64,000 bases of DNA from Paenibacillus sp. MBLB1832 (GCF_032271945.1 NZ_CP130319.1:3305001-3369000); one strand, 5' to 3'; positions 16,670 through 26,575 are shown, counted from the first letter of the stretch. Notes: generated by a model not told the origin, from the sequence alone. Numbers and translations are program-made.

Positions 16670-17968
16670 TTAGCCTCTCAATCTATCGAAGCAAATTTCG
16701 AATTCACGTTTAATTTTTTCTTCATCTAATGTTAAGCATTCGCCTTTACGCACGATCCATGTACCGTCTACACAGACATCAACGACATCTTTTGCACTTG
16801 CTGAGTACACAATGTGGGAGACGAAATCTGTTTTTGGCAAGAAATGCGGCTGATCAATATCCAGCGCGATGAAGTCAGCTTTCATGCCAGGCTCTAAAGA
16901 ACCTACGTTATCCAACCAGATCGACTCTGCACCCATCCGTGTACCAAGCAACAGGGCTTCTTTCGCAGGAATGGCTAGTGGATCGCCTGAAACACCTTTA
17001 TGAATCAAAGCGGCTAGCCGCATCTCTTCAAACATATCTAAATTGTTATTGGATGCCGCGCCATCCGTTCCTAGGGACATTTTAACACCTGCGCGCAGCA
17101 ATTCAGGTAAACGGGCGACACCGCTTGCCAGCTTAAGATTACTTCCAGGATTATGTGAAATCCGAACATCATATTGCTTCAGAATCGCGATTTCTTCATC
17201 GTTCAAATGGACACCATGCGCAACCAAGGTCGGTCTCGTGAACACACCTAGCTTCTCCAAATGGGCAGCAGGGCGTGCGCCATATTGTTCTACGTTACCT
17301 TCAACTTCTCGTCTTGTTTCCGACATGTGCGTATGAATAGGAAGATTCAGATCATGGGCAACTTGCACAATGCGCTCAATATAATCCGGTGGACATGTAT
17401 AAGGAGCATGCGGCGACATCATTGTCGTGATGCGTCCATCCGCCTTGCCGTGCCAATTTTTCGCGAACTCCGTCGCTTCTTTGAGCTTCGCTGTTTGTAC
17501 ATCTGGCGGACATAAGCCAATGACACCGCGGGTCAGAACACCGCGCATACCCGATTCCTCTACAGCGAATGCGACTTCATTCATATGGTCATACATATCT
17601 ACGAAAGTGGTCGTTCCACCTTTGATCATTTCAAGGATCGATAACCGCGTTCCCCATTTCACATCTTGGGAAGTAAATTTGGCTTCCATCGGCCACATTT
17701 TCTCCTCCAGCCAGATCTGAAGGGCCAAATCATCTCCATAGCCGCGCAATAGGGACATGGCAGCATGACCATGCGTATTGACTAAACCAGGCATGTACAG
17801 CTTATTGCTGCCGTCAATGACTTCATCATAGCTCTCGATGGATTCTGGTGCTTGCTCTCCGATGTATGTAATTTGACTGCCTTCGATTACCATGCAGCCG
17901 CGAATGGATGATTTGTTGTCTTCCTTATTAGAAATGAAAATGCCGTTCGAAATTAATGTTTTTTTCAT
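16670..17968 (-). CDS. mtaD: 5-methylthioadenosine/S-adenosylhomocysteine deaminase
   Basis: Amidohydrolase-superfamily deaminase of 432 residues. Metal ligands are visible in NTHGHAA, in IHTHMSE, in the GVHLND histidine and in LGTDGAASNNNLDMFEE. SPHAPYTCPP is a family signature. Expected activity: deamination of methylthioadenosine and/or S-adenosylhomocysteine to the inosyl compounds. This could intersect with the mtn salvage genes at the start of the window. Specificity between MTA, SAH and related nucleosides cannot be settled from sequence. Confidence 0.83.
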   Translation of the reverse strand: MKKTLISNGIFISNKEDNKSSIRGCMVIEGSQITYIGEQAPESIESYDEVIDGSNKLYMPGLVNTHGHAAMSLLRGYGDDLALQIWLEEKMWPMEAKFTSQDVKWGTRLSILEMIKGGTTTFVDMYDHMNEVAFAVEESGMRGVLTRGVIGLCPPDVQTAKLKEATEFAKNWHGKADGRITTMMSPHAPYTCPPDYIERIVQVAHDLNLPIHTHMSETRREVEGNVEQYGARPAAHLEKLGVFTRPTLVAHGVHLNDEEIAILKQYDVRISHNPGSNLKLASGVARLPELLRAGVKMSLGTDGAASNNNLDMFEEMRLAALIHKGVSGDPLAIPAKEALLLGTRMGAESIWLDNVGSLEPGMKADFIALDIDQPHFLPKTDFVSHIVYSASAKDVVDVCVDGTWIVRKGECLTLDEEKIKREFEICFDRLRG

Positions 17969-18227
17969 ACTAAAAAACCCTCTCTTTGCTCATTCTAAAT
18001 AGTACAATCTGCACCCTAAACTTTACATCTTCAGGCTTGTAAAATCAAGGAAGCTACGTACCTTTCACTAGTTGTTGAGAAATTGTAAATTGTCACGTAA
18101 TTTTCGTTGCTTTCCCAGTGATGAGTATGATACTTTAAACATTGTGAGTTTTTTCTACAATTTGGTCAACTTCGTTACTCAAATTCGTTTAAAAACTAGT
18201 ACATATAGTAAATATTAGGAGGATATT

Positions 18228-18854
18228 ATGACAACGTTATTTACAAAAAAGAACGAAGTCGATTTCTTGCAGCTATTGATCCGCGCCGCTGAGAATGCGC
18301 TGAAAACAGCTCAATTGTTTCGTACGGCCATGATGGGTGACAAACCGCCTATTGATTATGTTAAAGCCATTCACGATCTTGAGCATGCAGGCGACTCCAT
18401 TACGCATGACATCTTCCGCGGGTTGAATAAAGTGTTCATCACGCCGATTGACCGTGAAGACATTATGGTTCTAGCGTCCAAAGTTGATGATGTAACAGAC
18501 GGGATTGAAGCGACAATCGCTCGTTTTGACTACTTGACTGTGTCCCATACCGATTCATATATGAAAGATTTCTCAGCCGTTATCGTTGACTCTTGTCAAC
18601 ATATGCTGGATGCATTCAAGCTGCTAGCAAAGAAAAAATATATCCAAATTCCTGAACATACCGTAGCTATCAATAAATTGGAAAATGACGGCGACCGCTT
18701 GATGCGCGAAGGTATTCGTCAAATTTTCCTGACTCGTAAAGATCCGTATGAAGATTTTAAACTGAAAGAAATTTATGAGCGTCTTGAAGAAACAACAGAT
18801 GCTTGCGAAGATGTCGCAAATATTTTAGATAGCGTTGTCCTTCGTTACTCTTAA
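18228..18854 (+). CDS. DUF47 family phosphate transport regulator (PhoU-like)
   Basis: 208 residues, entirely helical in character, like B. subtilis YkaA and other DUF47 proteins that accompany Pit transporters. Paired acidic motifs DLEHAGDSITHDI and KLENDGDRLMREG match the PhoU-like metal-binding repeats. AGGAGG precedes the ATG, and the Pit transporter starts 61 bases downstream. Inferred role: modulates phosphate uptake by Pit. The 259 bases upstream are AT-rich and hold no gene; no clear promoter could be assigned there. Confidence 0.88.
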   Translation: MTTLFTKKNEVDFLQLLIRAAENALKTAQLFRTAMMGDKPPIDYVKAIHDLEHAGDSITHDIFRGLNKVFITPIDREDIMVLASKVDDVTDGIEATIARFDYLTVSHTDSYMKDFSAVIVDSCQHMLDAFKLLAKKKYIQIPEHTVAINKLENDGDRLMREGIRQIFLTRKDPYEDFKLKEIYERLEETTDACEDVANILDSVVLRYS

Positions 18855-18915
18855 GACTTAACGTGTCTTTGTGTTCGAAGAACGTTTTCCAAGTGGAAAA
18901 CGCAAGGAGGATTTC

Positions 18916-19917
18916 ATGTTAACTTATCTAATCATCATCGTCATTTTGGCGCTGGCATTCGACTTCATTAATGGATTTCACGATACCGCCAATGCGATTG
19001 CTACATCCATTTCCACCCGTGCTCTAAGTCCGCGGGTAGCAATAATAATGGCGGCCACGCTCAATTTCATTGGTGCTATGGTCTCGTCCAAGGTTGCCAA
19101 AACCGTTGGAGGCAGCATTGCCAACCCGGCCAAAATTGAGAACGGCGTTGAGATTGTTATTGCGGCATTGCTCGGAGCTATTATTTGGAATTTATTGACA
19201 TGGTATCTCTCCATTCCATCTTCCTCCTCCCACACCTTGTTTGGCTCTTTGGCGGGGGCTGTCATCGCAGGAGCAGGATTTCACTCTGTGAATTGGAATG
19301 GGTTCACACAAATTATTATCATTTTAGTTTTATCGCCAATCATAGCGTTCGTCCTTGGTTTCCTGATTATGTTGCTCATCAAATATATCATCATTTGGTC
19401 GGGCAATACGTCAAGGTCCAAGCTCAATCGGATATTCCGCTCCTTACAAATCGTATCTGCTGGCCTACTGTCCTACTCTCACGGCGGTAACGATGCGCAA
19501 AAAGCGATGGGTATCATCGTATTCGGACTCGTATCCGCAGGGTTTCAAGATGATCTAAACGTTCCCATCTGGGTCAAAATTGCTGCAGCATTAGCGATGG
19601 GCTTAGGTACATCAATTGGTGGCTGGCGCATCATCAAAACCGTCTCAGGTAAAATTGTTAAGATTGAACCGATCAACGGTTTTGCTTCCGATCTAACATC
19701 GTCACTTGTCATTCAATTTTCCACACATTTCGGTAAAGCATTATCCACGACACATGTTATTTCCTCCGCGATTATCGGGACGGGCAGTGTGATGCGATTC
19801 CATGAAGTACAGTGGGGCACCGTAGGACGAATGTTGGTCACGTGGTTAATTACGATCCCGATCTCCATCGTACTCGCGTTCTCTATCTACTTCGTTCTAT
19901 TCCGTCTCATCTTTTAA
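18916..19917 (+). CDS. pit: PiT-family low-affinity inorganic phosphate transporter
   Basis: 333 residues with about ten hydrophobic segments. Both family signatures are present: DFINGFHDTANAIATSI near the N-terminus and SHGGNDAQKAMGI in the middle. AAGGAGG at 18904-18910 dictates ATG 18916 rather than an upstream in-frame GTG at 18871. It imports phosphate (or metal-phosphate) using proton or cation gradient. Pairing with a DUF47 protein is typical. Confidence 0.93.
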   Translation: MLTYLIIIVILALAFDFINGFHDTANAIATSISTRALSPRVAIIMAATLNFIGAMVSSKVAKTVGGSIANPAKIENGVEIVIAALLGAIIWNLLTWYLSIPSSSSHTLFGSLAGAVIAGAGFHSVNWNGFTQIIIILVLSPIIAFVLGFLIMLLIKYIIIWSGNTSRSKLNRIFRSLQIVSAGLLSYSHGGNDAQKAMGIIVFGLVSAGFQDDLNVPIWVKIAAALAMGLGTSIGGWRIIKTVSGKIVKIEPINGFASDLTSSLVIQFSTHFGKALSTTHVISSAIIGTGSVMRFHEVQWGTVGRMLVTWLITIPISIVLAFSIYFVLFRLIF

Positions 19918-19923
19918 ACAAAT

Positions 19924-19966
19924 AAAGCACGCTTCGCGCTGGATAAATCCCGCGGAGCGTGCTTTT
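19924..19966. terminator. Bidirectional terminator between pit and rex
   Basis: Long imperfect palindrome AAAGCACGCTTCGCG...CGCGGAGCGTGCTTTT between convergent genes, with A and T runs on either side. Confidence 0.9.
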
Positions 19967-19970
19967 CTTT

Positions 19971-20591
19971 TTAATCCAAATAATAAGCCAAGCTTTGCAG
20001 CTCGGTTGTAAAATCAGCATAATGCACCCGTACTTCCGTGGGGACCTTGATAATCACTGGGGCAAAATTTAAAATGGCCTCGATGCCGCAGGCAACGAAT
20101 TCATTCGCCACATTCTGCGCTTCTGGAGCAGGAACCGTAATGATCCCAATGCGAACGCCTAGCTCGGAAAGGACTGGTTTCATTTTGTTCATGGGATATA
20201 CGACGAGGTTGTTAATGATCTCCCCTGCTTTTTCAGGCATAGCGTCAAAAACAGCGACAATCTTCATATCATTGCGTAAGTACGTATTATAATTGCATAA
20301 GGCTCTGCCTAAATTACCTGCTCCAACAAGTGCGACTTGAATATGACGGTCGAGCTTCAGAATTTGTCTTATTTTCTCAATCAAATAGGAGATATCGTAC
20401 CCGATCCCCTTCTTGCCAAATTCCCCGAAATACGCCAAATCCTTACGAATCTGCGCAGGATTCAGATCCAGTTTCTGACCCAAATCCTGAGAAGATACGG
20501 TCGAAATATGATTCGCTGCTAATTCATTCAGATACCGCAAATAGATTGGCAATCGTCGAACAACGGCTTCCGAAATTTTCTGTGTCTTCAC
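19971..20591 (-). CDS. rex: Redox-sensing transcriptional repressor Rex
   Basis: NADH/NAD-responsive repressor. N-terminal winged helix (ISEAVVRRLPIYLRYLNEL, then DLNPAQIRKDLAYFGEFG) and a Rossmann domain beginning VALVGAGNLGRAL. The family usually starts MK-x-x-KISEA, so I take GTG 20591 (206 residues); an ATG at 20615 would overlap the dinG end by 19 bases and is the alternative. Directly downstream of dinG. No good Rex operator was found in the window. Confidence 0.93.
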   Translation of the reverse strand: MKTQKISEAVVRRLPIYLRYLNELAANHISTVSSQDLGQKLDLNPAQIRKDLAYFGEFGKKGIGYDISYLIEKIRQILKLDRHIQVALVGAGNLGRALCNYNTYLRNDMKIVAVFDAMPEKAGEIINNLVVYPMNKMKPVLSELGVRIGIITVPAPEAQNVANEFVACGIEAILNFAPVIIKVPTEVRVHYADFTTELQSLAYYLD

Positions 20592-20596
20592 GTTTC

Positions 20597-23455
20597 TTAG
20601 GCTCCCCCCATCCATTGCTCAATCCTCGGTAACATCTGTTCACCCGTCATATGCTCGATCTTTGGACCTGGCAATGAATAGAGGAAGTGCTTCCCATAGT
20701 ACGTTTCAATCACACGTGTGTCATAAATAATAACGATCCCTTTGTCGGAAGCTCGGCGCACAAGACGGCCAAAACCTTGCTTAAACCTGATCACTGCCTG
20801 CGGAACCGAAAACTTCATGAACGGATTCTCATTGCGTTTCTTAATGTTCTCGCATTTGGCTTCAACCAATGGATGGTTCGGCGGCTGAAACGGTAATCGA
20901 ATAATAGCCAGACAGCTGAGCGCATCGCCTGGAATGTCCACGCCTTCCCAGAAGGAGCTGGTGCCCAGCAACACGCACATGCTGTTATCTTGGAACATAC
21001 GGGTAAGCTTACTGCGATTGCCGCTGTCCACGCCTTGACCGAGCACAGTAATACCGTGCTGATTTAGACGGTCCTTCATCCCTGCATGTACGAGCTTCAA
21101 CATTCGGTTCGACGTGCAAAGAACGAGCATCCTTCCCCTCGTCACGATCGCCACATCACTGAGTGAGGAGATGAGTGCTTCGATGAACACAGGATCACCC
21201 GCACCTTTGATCGTAGGGAAATCACGTGGAATAACAACCAACGCCTGCTCACGATAGTTAAAAGGGGAAGGCAGTTGAACCGTCTTCAATTTGCCCGACT
21301 CTTCGTCCGCAGGAATCGCTAATCCGAGTTGCTCCGCGGAATATTGAAACGACTTGTTCACAGACAGCGTTGCAGAAGTCAGGATGATACTATCTTTCGT
21401 CTCGAAGAAATGCTGCTGCAGCAATCCGCTTACATCAGTTGGTACAGAGTTCAATTGAACAGATTTGGCCTTTGCGTAGGTGCCAGCTTCAATCCAATAC
21501 ACATAGCCGTCATCCGCCATTTTCATAAAGAAATGTAAGGCATCGCGATGCTCATACATCTCTTTCACCGTGCCGCTCAGATCGGTTACTAATCCTTGGA
21601 TGCCTAGCCCGTCCTGGTGCTCCTTCAAGTCATTCAGCAATTTGTCGAGGGTGCGCAGCAGTTCATTGGCGTTCAAATAAATATTATCTTCCATGATGAG
21701 CAGCTCGCGCCAATTGGATGGAAGCGTCTCAGGCTTTAAGCGTAGTACATACTGGGAATTTTCCGATTGTGAAGGGTCACTGCGCGACGAAACTAATTCG
21801 TAAAGCGCTTCGCTTAGCCGTTCCCAATCCTCTTTGATCGAAATAATTCGCGGAAACACCCCATCGATCGTTTGACTCCATGCCGCCACACGATCCTGCG
21901 CTTCATCCGACTTCTGAAGTCGGAATCGAAGCATGGGAAGCTGACCGCTGCGATTATCCTTATACAACCAGAGCAAAGACTGATAGAACGCCGATGAGTG
22001 CAGCTCGATACCCAAGTGTTTGCTGGCAACTTCCTCGAAGTGATGTGCCTCATCAATCACAAGCTGCTTGTAAGACGGTAGAAGGCGGTTCTCAGCCTTC
22101 ATATCCGTAAACAGGAGGGAATGGTTCGTGATGATCACATCTGCCGTATTGGCGTCATTCCGCGCGCGGTGGTAGAAGCACTTTTTGTACCAGGGGCACA
22201 TGCGATTGAGACATGAATCCGTATCACTGGCAACCGAGTACCAGAATTGGGCTCCTTTATTACCGAAATGAAGCTCCTCTTCGTCGCCATGCTCCGTTTC
22301 ACTCAGCCACACAACCATTTGCGCCGCGGTGATCGGGTCTTCCCTGCCATTTTCATAATCACGCGTGGTGAGCTTTGTTTCGAATTTGCGCAAGCAGAGA
22401 TAGTGACTTCTTCCTTTGAGAACGGCCGCCTTGAACGGCACAGGAAAAATATCTTTCAACAGTGGAATATCGCGTTCGCGCAGCTGTTCCTGAAGGTTAA
22501 TTGTGTGGGTAGACACAACGACTTTCTTCTCATACTTCAAGCCGTAATAAATCGAAGGAATCAAATAGCCGAGCGATTTCCCCGTCCCAGTACCTGCTTC
22601 AATCATCAAATGCTGCTCGTTTTCAAGCGCCTTTTCAACCTCTTGGATCATCAAATCCTGCGATTCTCGATCCTCATAAACCTCGAATCGCTGCTGCAGC
22701 GCTGCTTTCAGGCCTTGTTGGAACGCTAGAAAGGAACCTCCTAATGCCTGAGTCACTTCATAGTCGGAACGAGTATCCTCTTCCTCACCCCAATCGGACA
22801 CATTCAGAGTGAACTGTCGAAAATAGCGATTCGTGTCGGTGTCCACGCTTGTGATCGATTCCTTATACGTACAAATTTCATCCAAGAACCAACCTAAGTC
22901 CGTGTTACCGTTTTCGAAAATGTGGAACAGTCGTTGCACCGTTAATAACGGCAGCCCTAGCAAACGATTCAGACATTGAATCCAAATCAAGGCGGTGACC
23001 TCAGCATCACTATCCGCCTGATGCGGTCGTTCATGGTCGATGCCGAACAGCGCAGCTACCATGCTCAATTGCAGACTTGAGATCGAAGGAAACAAGATGC
23101 GCAGCATATCCATCGTATCTAATACGCGCCCCGAGAAGGGTGGATAGCCTGTCCGTGTCAAGCCCCGTTGCAAGAACGCCAGGTCGAACGCCGCGTGGTG
23201 CGCGACCAGCACACAGTCGAATAAGAGCGGGAACATGTCTGACATGACATCATCCAAAGAAGGCGCTTCCGTAACCATGTCATTCGTAATGCCCGTTAAG
23301 GTTGTAATCGAAGAAGGTATACTAATCCCTGGATTTACCAGAGAAGTATACCTGTCAGTTATTTCAAATTGATCTATAATGACGAGTCCAACCTGTATGA
23401 TTTCGTCTCCAGGCTGACTTCCCGTTGTTTCAAAATCCAAAACAGCAAATTTCAT
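20597..23455 (-). CDS. dinG: DinG-family ATP-dependent helicase with exonuclease domain
   Basis: About 950 residues. N-terminal DEDDh 3'-5' exonuclease domain (FAVLDFETTGS at start, HHAAFDLAFL, HQADSDAEVTALI). Helicase core with Walker A IEAGTGTGKSLGY, the cysteine cluster in CLNRMCPWYKKCFYH that in the XPD/DinG family can bind an iron-sulfur cluster, and VIDEAHHFEEV. The C-terminal motif VI region is QGFGRLVRRASDKG. The exonuclease fusion is the Gram-positive DinG form. Start taken at ATG 23455; a TTG at 23470 is possible. Confidence 0.93.
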   Translation of the reverse strand: MKFAVLDFETTGSQPGDEIIQVGLVIIDQFEITDRYTSLVNPGISIPSSITTLTGITNDMVTEAPSLDDVMSDMFPLLFDCVLVAHHAAFDLAFLQRGLTRTGYPPFSGRVLDTMDMLRILFPSISSLQLSMVAALFGIDHERPHQADSDAEVTALIWIQCLNRLLGLPLLTVQRLFHIFENGNTDLGWFLDEICTYKESITSVDTDTNRYFRQFTLNVSDWGEEEDTRSDYEVTQALGGSFLAFQQGLKAALQQRFEVYEDRESQDLMIQEVEKALENEQHLMIEAGTGTGKSLGYLIPSIYYGLKYEKKVVVSTHTINLQEQLRERDIPLLKDIFPVPFKAAVLKGRSHYLCLRKFETKLTTRDYENGREDPITAAQMVVWLSETEHGDEEELHFGNKGAQFWYSVASDTDSCLNRMCPWYKKCFYHRARNDANTADVIITNHSLLFTDMKAENRLLPSYKQLVIDEAHHFEEVASKHLGIELHSSAFYQSLLWLYKDNRSGQLPMLRFRLQKSDEAQDRVAAWSQTIDGVFPRIISIKEDWERLSEALYELVSSRSDPSQSENSQYVLRLKPETLPSNWRELLIMEDNIYLNANELLRTLDKLLNDLKEHQDGLGIQGLVTDLSGTVKEMYEHRDALHFFMKMADDGYVYWIEAGTYAKAKSVQLNSVPTDVSGLLQQHFFETKDSIILTSATLSVNKSFQYSAEQLGLAIPADEESGKLKTVQLPSPFNYREQALVVIPRDFPTIKGAGDPVFIEALISSLSDVAIVTRGRMLVLCTSNRMLKLVHAGMKDRLNQHGITVLGQGVDSGNRSKLTRMFQDNSMCVLLGTSSFWEGVDIPGDALSCLAIIRLPFQPPNHPLVEAKCENIKKRNENPFMKFSVPQAVIRFKQGFGRLVRRASDKGIVIIYDTRVIETYYGKHFLYSLPGPKIEHMTGEQMLPRIEQWMGGA

Positions 23456-23543
23456 GACGTCTATCTTCAATCCCTTCGTCGTGCACTTCTCCTAGCATAC
23501 CAAATCTGATTAGGAAAAGGGAATACCTTGAACTCTTTTTGGA

Positions 23544-24137
23544 CTAGGTTTCATCCAGATTGATAAGAGGTTCCATGCAGGAAGGATCAGTATGATACGC
23601 TTTTTGAAAATATTCGAACGCTTTCTCGATGTTCTGATTCTGAACGTGGATGCAGCCCATCGCATTGTAAGAGATAGCTTTCATCTTTGAATTTTCGGTC
23701 AGTGGCAGAAGAAATTTGAAGTGCTGATACGCATCTCCAAACTCCCCCTTGCGCAAATGCCCCATTGCTAAGTACACCCGAGCTAGTAAAAAATCTGGCT
23801 GTCTTCGGATGAGGACCTCGAATTCTTTAATTGCCTGATCGTACATATACAGCTTGTAATATCCCTGCCCCCGCATGAATTCTTCGGTTTGCTTACCCGA
23901 TACGTCAAGCTCCATTAATTCATCATGTAAGGTTTGTGTGGGGATCGGTACCGCCCCATAAAACTTTCCCAGCTTCTCCTCAAAAAGCAGCCAAGCTTCG
24001 ATGAATTCGTCACTCATCGTTTTCAACACTTGCAATTGTTCGTCGAGCTCCGCCTTTTTCTCCACATCGCTGTTCGGATATTCCTTCTGGATTTCTTCCA
24101 AAACCTCATTCATTGTGGAAAATAAATGCTTAAACAT
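23544..24137 (-). CDS. Tetratricopeptide-repeat protein
   Basis: 197 residues from ATG 24137, chosen because AAGGTGGG is too close to the ATG at 24149. The N-terminal 85 residues are charged and probably coiled; three TPR-like helical pairs follow (YYKLYMYDQAIKEFEVLIRR, ARVYLAMGHLRKGEFGDAYQHF, AISYNAMGCIHVQNQNIEKAF). Likely a protein-interaction scaffold; the partner is unknown. Same strand as panBCD and dinG. Confidence 0.75.
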   Translation of the reverse strand: MFKHLFSTMNEVLEEIQKEYPNSDVEKKAELDEQLQVLKTMSDEFIEAWLLFEEKLGKFYGAVPIPTQTLHDELMELDVSGKQTEEFMRGQGYYKLYMYDQAIKEFEVLIRRQPDFLLARVYLAMGHLRKGEFGDAYQHFKFLLPLTENSKMKAISYNAMGCIHVQNQNIEKAFEYFQKAYHTDPSCMEPLINLDET

Positions 24138-24232
24138 TTGGCATCCCACCTTTGCTTCGAAAGCTTACCCTCATTCTTTGTAAACAAGGCCGATTTCATG
24201 CATGGAGCTCAACTTCTGCATCATGTCCTGGC

Positions 24233-24616
24233 TTAGAGAATAGTGGAGTGCTCTTCTTCTTTGAGCAGCTGGGCGACTTTGTTGTTTTCGCCCATAATGG
24301 CAATTGTTGGATGATGTTTTTTCGCTTCTTCGTCACTCATCATGGCGTACGAAACGATAATAATTGTATCTCCTGTTTGAACCAATCGCGCTGCGGCTCC
24401 ATTCAAGCAAACGACGCCAGTGCCGCGCGGTCCTGGGATGATATAAGTCTCTAGACGCGCACCATTATTGTTGTTCACGATCTGTACTTTCTCATTTGGC
24501 AGCATATCCACCAAATCAATGAGATCCTCGTCAATCGTAATACTTCCGATATAGTTCAAATTCGCCTCGGTCACCGTTGCGCGGTGAATCTTGGCTTTCA
24601 TCATCGTGCGAAACAT
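24233..24616 (-). CDS. panD: Aspartate 1-decarboxylase (pyruvoyl enzyme precursor)
   Basis: Produces beta-alanine for pantothenate. 127 residues, normal length. The self-cleavage site is Gly-Ser in [10 protein letters not shown], where the serine becomes the pyruvoyl group. [12 protein letters not shown] is a conserved segment. It starts six bases after panC, completing panB-panC-panD. Confidence 0.97.
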   Translation of the reverse strand: MFRTMMKAKIHRATVTEANLNYIGSITIDEDLIDLVDMLPNEKVQIVNNNNGARLETYIIPGPRGTGVVCLNGAAARLVQTGDTIIIVSYAMMSDEEAKKHHPTIAIMGENNKVAQLLKEEEHSTIL

Positions 24617-24622
24617 AAGACG

Positions 24623-25510
24623 TCACTTCCTGACTTGTAGAATAAGGTTATCGATTAATCGTGTTTTCCCGAACTTCACAGCCAAAGCAATAATTAGAGA
24701 AGAAATAGAATGGCTATGGTCAAATGGCTCTAAAGTTGGGTAGGAAAGCACTTCCGCGTAATCGACTACGGCAAGCGGCGCCGTTTCAATGTGTGCACGG
24801 ACCAAACTTGCCAGCTCTGTAGAGGTAAATCCTTGTGAAGATTTGCTTTGAATGTACTCTTTCGCGATTTGTAAGGATTGTGACAACACTAACGCTTGCT
24901 GTCGCTCTTCTGGCGACAAATACACGTTGCGCGAGCTCATCGCAAGACCATCCGCTTCTCGCAGTGTTGGGCATGGCACGATTTCAATCGGCATGTTCAA
25001 ATCTTGCACCATTTGCTCAATAACCGCAACCTGCTGCGCATCCTTCAAGCCAAAGAAGGCTTGATCTGGCTGCACAATATGGAACAGCTTCGAGACGACC
25101 GTGGCAACGCCATCGAAATGACCAGGCCTGGATGCCCCGCACAGTCTTGTCGTGACATCCGATACGCTAACCGTTGTACGGGTCGGGGACGGATACATTT
25201 CGCTGACGGATGGCATAAACACGAGATCAACACCCGCGGCCTCTGCGACCGCCAAATCCCGCTCTGCATCGCGCGGATACCGCTCGAAATCCTCGCCAGG
25301 TCCAAACTGGAGCGGATTCACAAAAATACTTAACACAACTAGACCGCATTGGGAGCGTGCCTTATTCATTAAACTCGCATGACCCTCATGCAAAAAACCC
25401 ATCGTTGGCACGAAGCCAACCGCTTGGTCATTTCGGCGTCGGTAGGCTTTAATCCGAGATTGCAAATCAGCAATTGTATGAACCACTTCCATCGTGTGGA
25501 TCGCTGCCAT
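24623..25510 (-). CDS. panC: Pantothenate synthetase
   Basis: ATP-dependent condensation of pantoate and beta-alanine. About 295 residues, nucleotidyltransferase fold: VPTMGFLHEGHASLM (HIGH-like motif), FVNPLQFGPGEDFERYPR, VFMPSVSEMYP and SSRNVYLSPEER (KMSKS-like). ATG 25510 is nine bases from AAGGAG; a TTG six bases earlier is too close to it. The ribosome site overlaps the last codons of panB. Confidence 0.96.
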   Translation of the reverse strand: MAAIHTMEVVHTIADLQSRIKAYRRRNDQAVGFVPTMGFLHEGHASLMNKARSQCGLVVLSIFVNPLQFGPGEDFERYPRDAERDLAVAEAAGVDLVFMPSVSEMYPSPTRTTVSVSDVTTRLCGASRPGHFDGVATVVSKLFHIVQPDQAFFGLKDAQQVAVIEQMVQDLNMPIEIVPCPTLREADGLAMSSRNVYLSPEERQQALVLSQSLQIAKEYIQSKSSQGFTSTELASLVRAHIETAPLAVVDYAEVLSYPTLEPFDHSHSISSLIIALAVKFGKTRLIDNLILQVRK

Positions 25511-25516
25511 GATCAA

Positions 25517-26371
25517 TCACTCCTTATCGCCGTACAAATATTGAACGACATCATTGTCCATATGAAACGTATTTTCCTGTGCAGGGAAAGCGCGTGATTT
25601 TACTTCCTTCACATATTCGCCAATACCTGTACGGATAGTTTCCCCGATATTTGCATAGGCTTTAACAAACTTTCTGGGTGCACTGTCAGAACCATACTGG
25701 AGCAGATCATGATATACGAGAACCTGCCCATCGCAGTGTACACCAGACCCGATGCCAATCGTTGGGATCGAAAGCTGCTTTGTAATCCAAGCTGCCAGTT
25801 CATCTGTGACAAGCTCTAGTACGACAGCAAATGCGCCTGCTTCTTCAATCGCTTTTGCATCGCTTAGAAGCTTCTTAGCCTGCTCAGAGCTGCGCCCTTG
25901 CACCCGAAAACCACCCAATTGATGTACAGATTGCGGCGTTAAACCCAAGTGTCCAACGACAGGTACACCTGCATCGGTAATCGCTTTAACTGTTGCGGCG
26001 ATTTCAGCTCCGCCTTCCAGCTTAACCGCTTTCGCGCCGCCTTCACGCATCAATCGGCCAACCCCATTCAGCGTCGCATCCAAGCTGCCGTGGTACGTTA
26101 AGAACGGCATATCGGCAACGACGAACGTATTCGGTGCGCCGCGCACGGCAGATCGCGTATGATACACCATGTCATCCAAGGTGACTGGCAATGTTGAATC
26201 GTAGCCAAGCACTACATTCCCCAGGGAATCCCCAACTAAAATGACATCAATGCCTGCTTCCTCGGATAAACGAGCTGAGGGATAATCATAGGCCGTAATC
26301 ATCGTAATCGGTACGCCGTCTCCCTTCATTTTTCTCATCTTAGCTGTCGTTAGCGCCTTACGTTGGTCCAA
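25517..26371 (-). CDS. panB: 3-methyl-2-oxobutanoate hydroxymethyltransferase
   Basis: Ketopantoate formation from alpha-ketoisovalerate and methylene-tetrahydrofolate, first committed step to pantothenate. 284 residues with ITMITAYDYPSARL, ILVGDSLGNVVLGYDST and HLGLTPQSV. It appears to start with TTG (26371), since no suitable ATG precedes the conserved N-terminus. It is preceded by a leader with a terminator hairpin, so expression is probably controlled by attenuation. Confidence 0.95.
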   Translation of the reverse strand: MDQRKALTTAKMRKMKGDGVPITMITAYDYPSARLSEEAGIDVILVGDSLGNVVLGYDSTLPVTLDDMVYHTRSAVRGAPNTFVVADMPFLTYHGSLDATLNGVGRLMREGGAKAVKLEGGAEIAATVKAITDAGVPVVGHLGLTPQSVHQLGGFRVQGRSSEQAKKLLSDAKAIEEAGAFAVVLELVTDELAAWITKQLSIPTIGIGSGVHCDGQVLVYHDLLQYGSDSAPRKFVKAYANIGETIRTGIGEYVKEVKSRAFPAQENTFHMDNDVVQYLYGDKE

Positions 26372-26394
26372 AGTAATCCCAGCTTCCTCATATA

Positions 26395-26575
26395 AAATAA
26401 AAAACCTTTTAGCTATGAGCTAAAAGGAACGCATGCAGAAAGAATCAATGATCCCTCTGTCTCGGTCCTAGGCGGCTCAGAGCAGAATCCAACATCTTGG
26501 TACTTCATATCTCATTGTACTTGCAAGCTTACAAGTGCAGTTCCTATAAGGATACCGCCTTATCTATCTATTATA
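26395..26575 (-). promoter_or_regulatory. panB leader: extended -10 promoter and attenuator-like terminator
   Basis: An extended -10 TGGTATAAT is at 26570-26578. About 145 bases on, CCTTTTAGCT-CAT-AGCTAAAAGG plus TTTTTT (26405-26427) forms a strong intrinsic terminator only about 30 bases before the panB start. Between them are GCACTTG...CAAGTAC and CTCTG...CAGAG stems. TAGGAAC near the 5' end can pair with GTTCCT at the terminator's 5' side, a possible antiterminator. No T-box core is present. A pan-motif-type RNA is a candidate, but I cannot confirm its consensus from memory. Confidence 0.7.

Noticed and set aside
18140-18165. TTGTGAG...CTACAA sequence upstream of the DUF47-pit genes as a Rex operator
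   Set aside because: Only the outer TTGT/ACAA match; spacing and inner bases differ from the Rex consensus TTGTGA-N6-TCACAA.
24165-24225. 17-codon frame between panD and the TPR gene
   Set aside because: Very short, no ribosome site and no recognisable motif.
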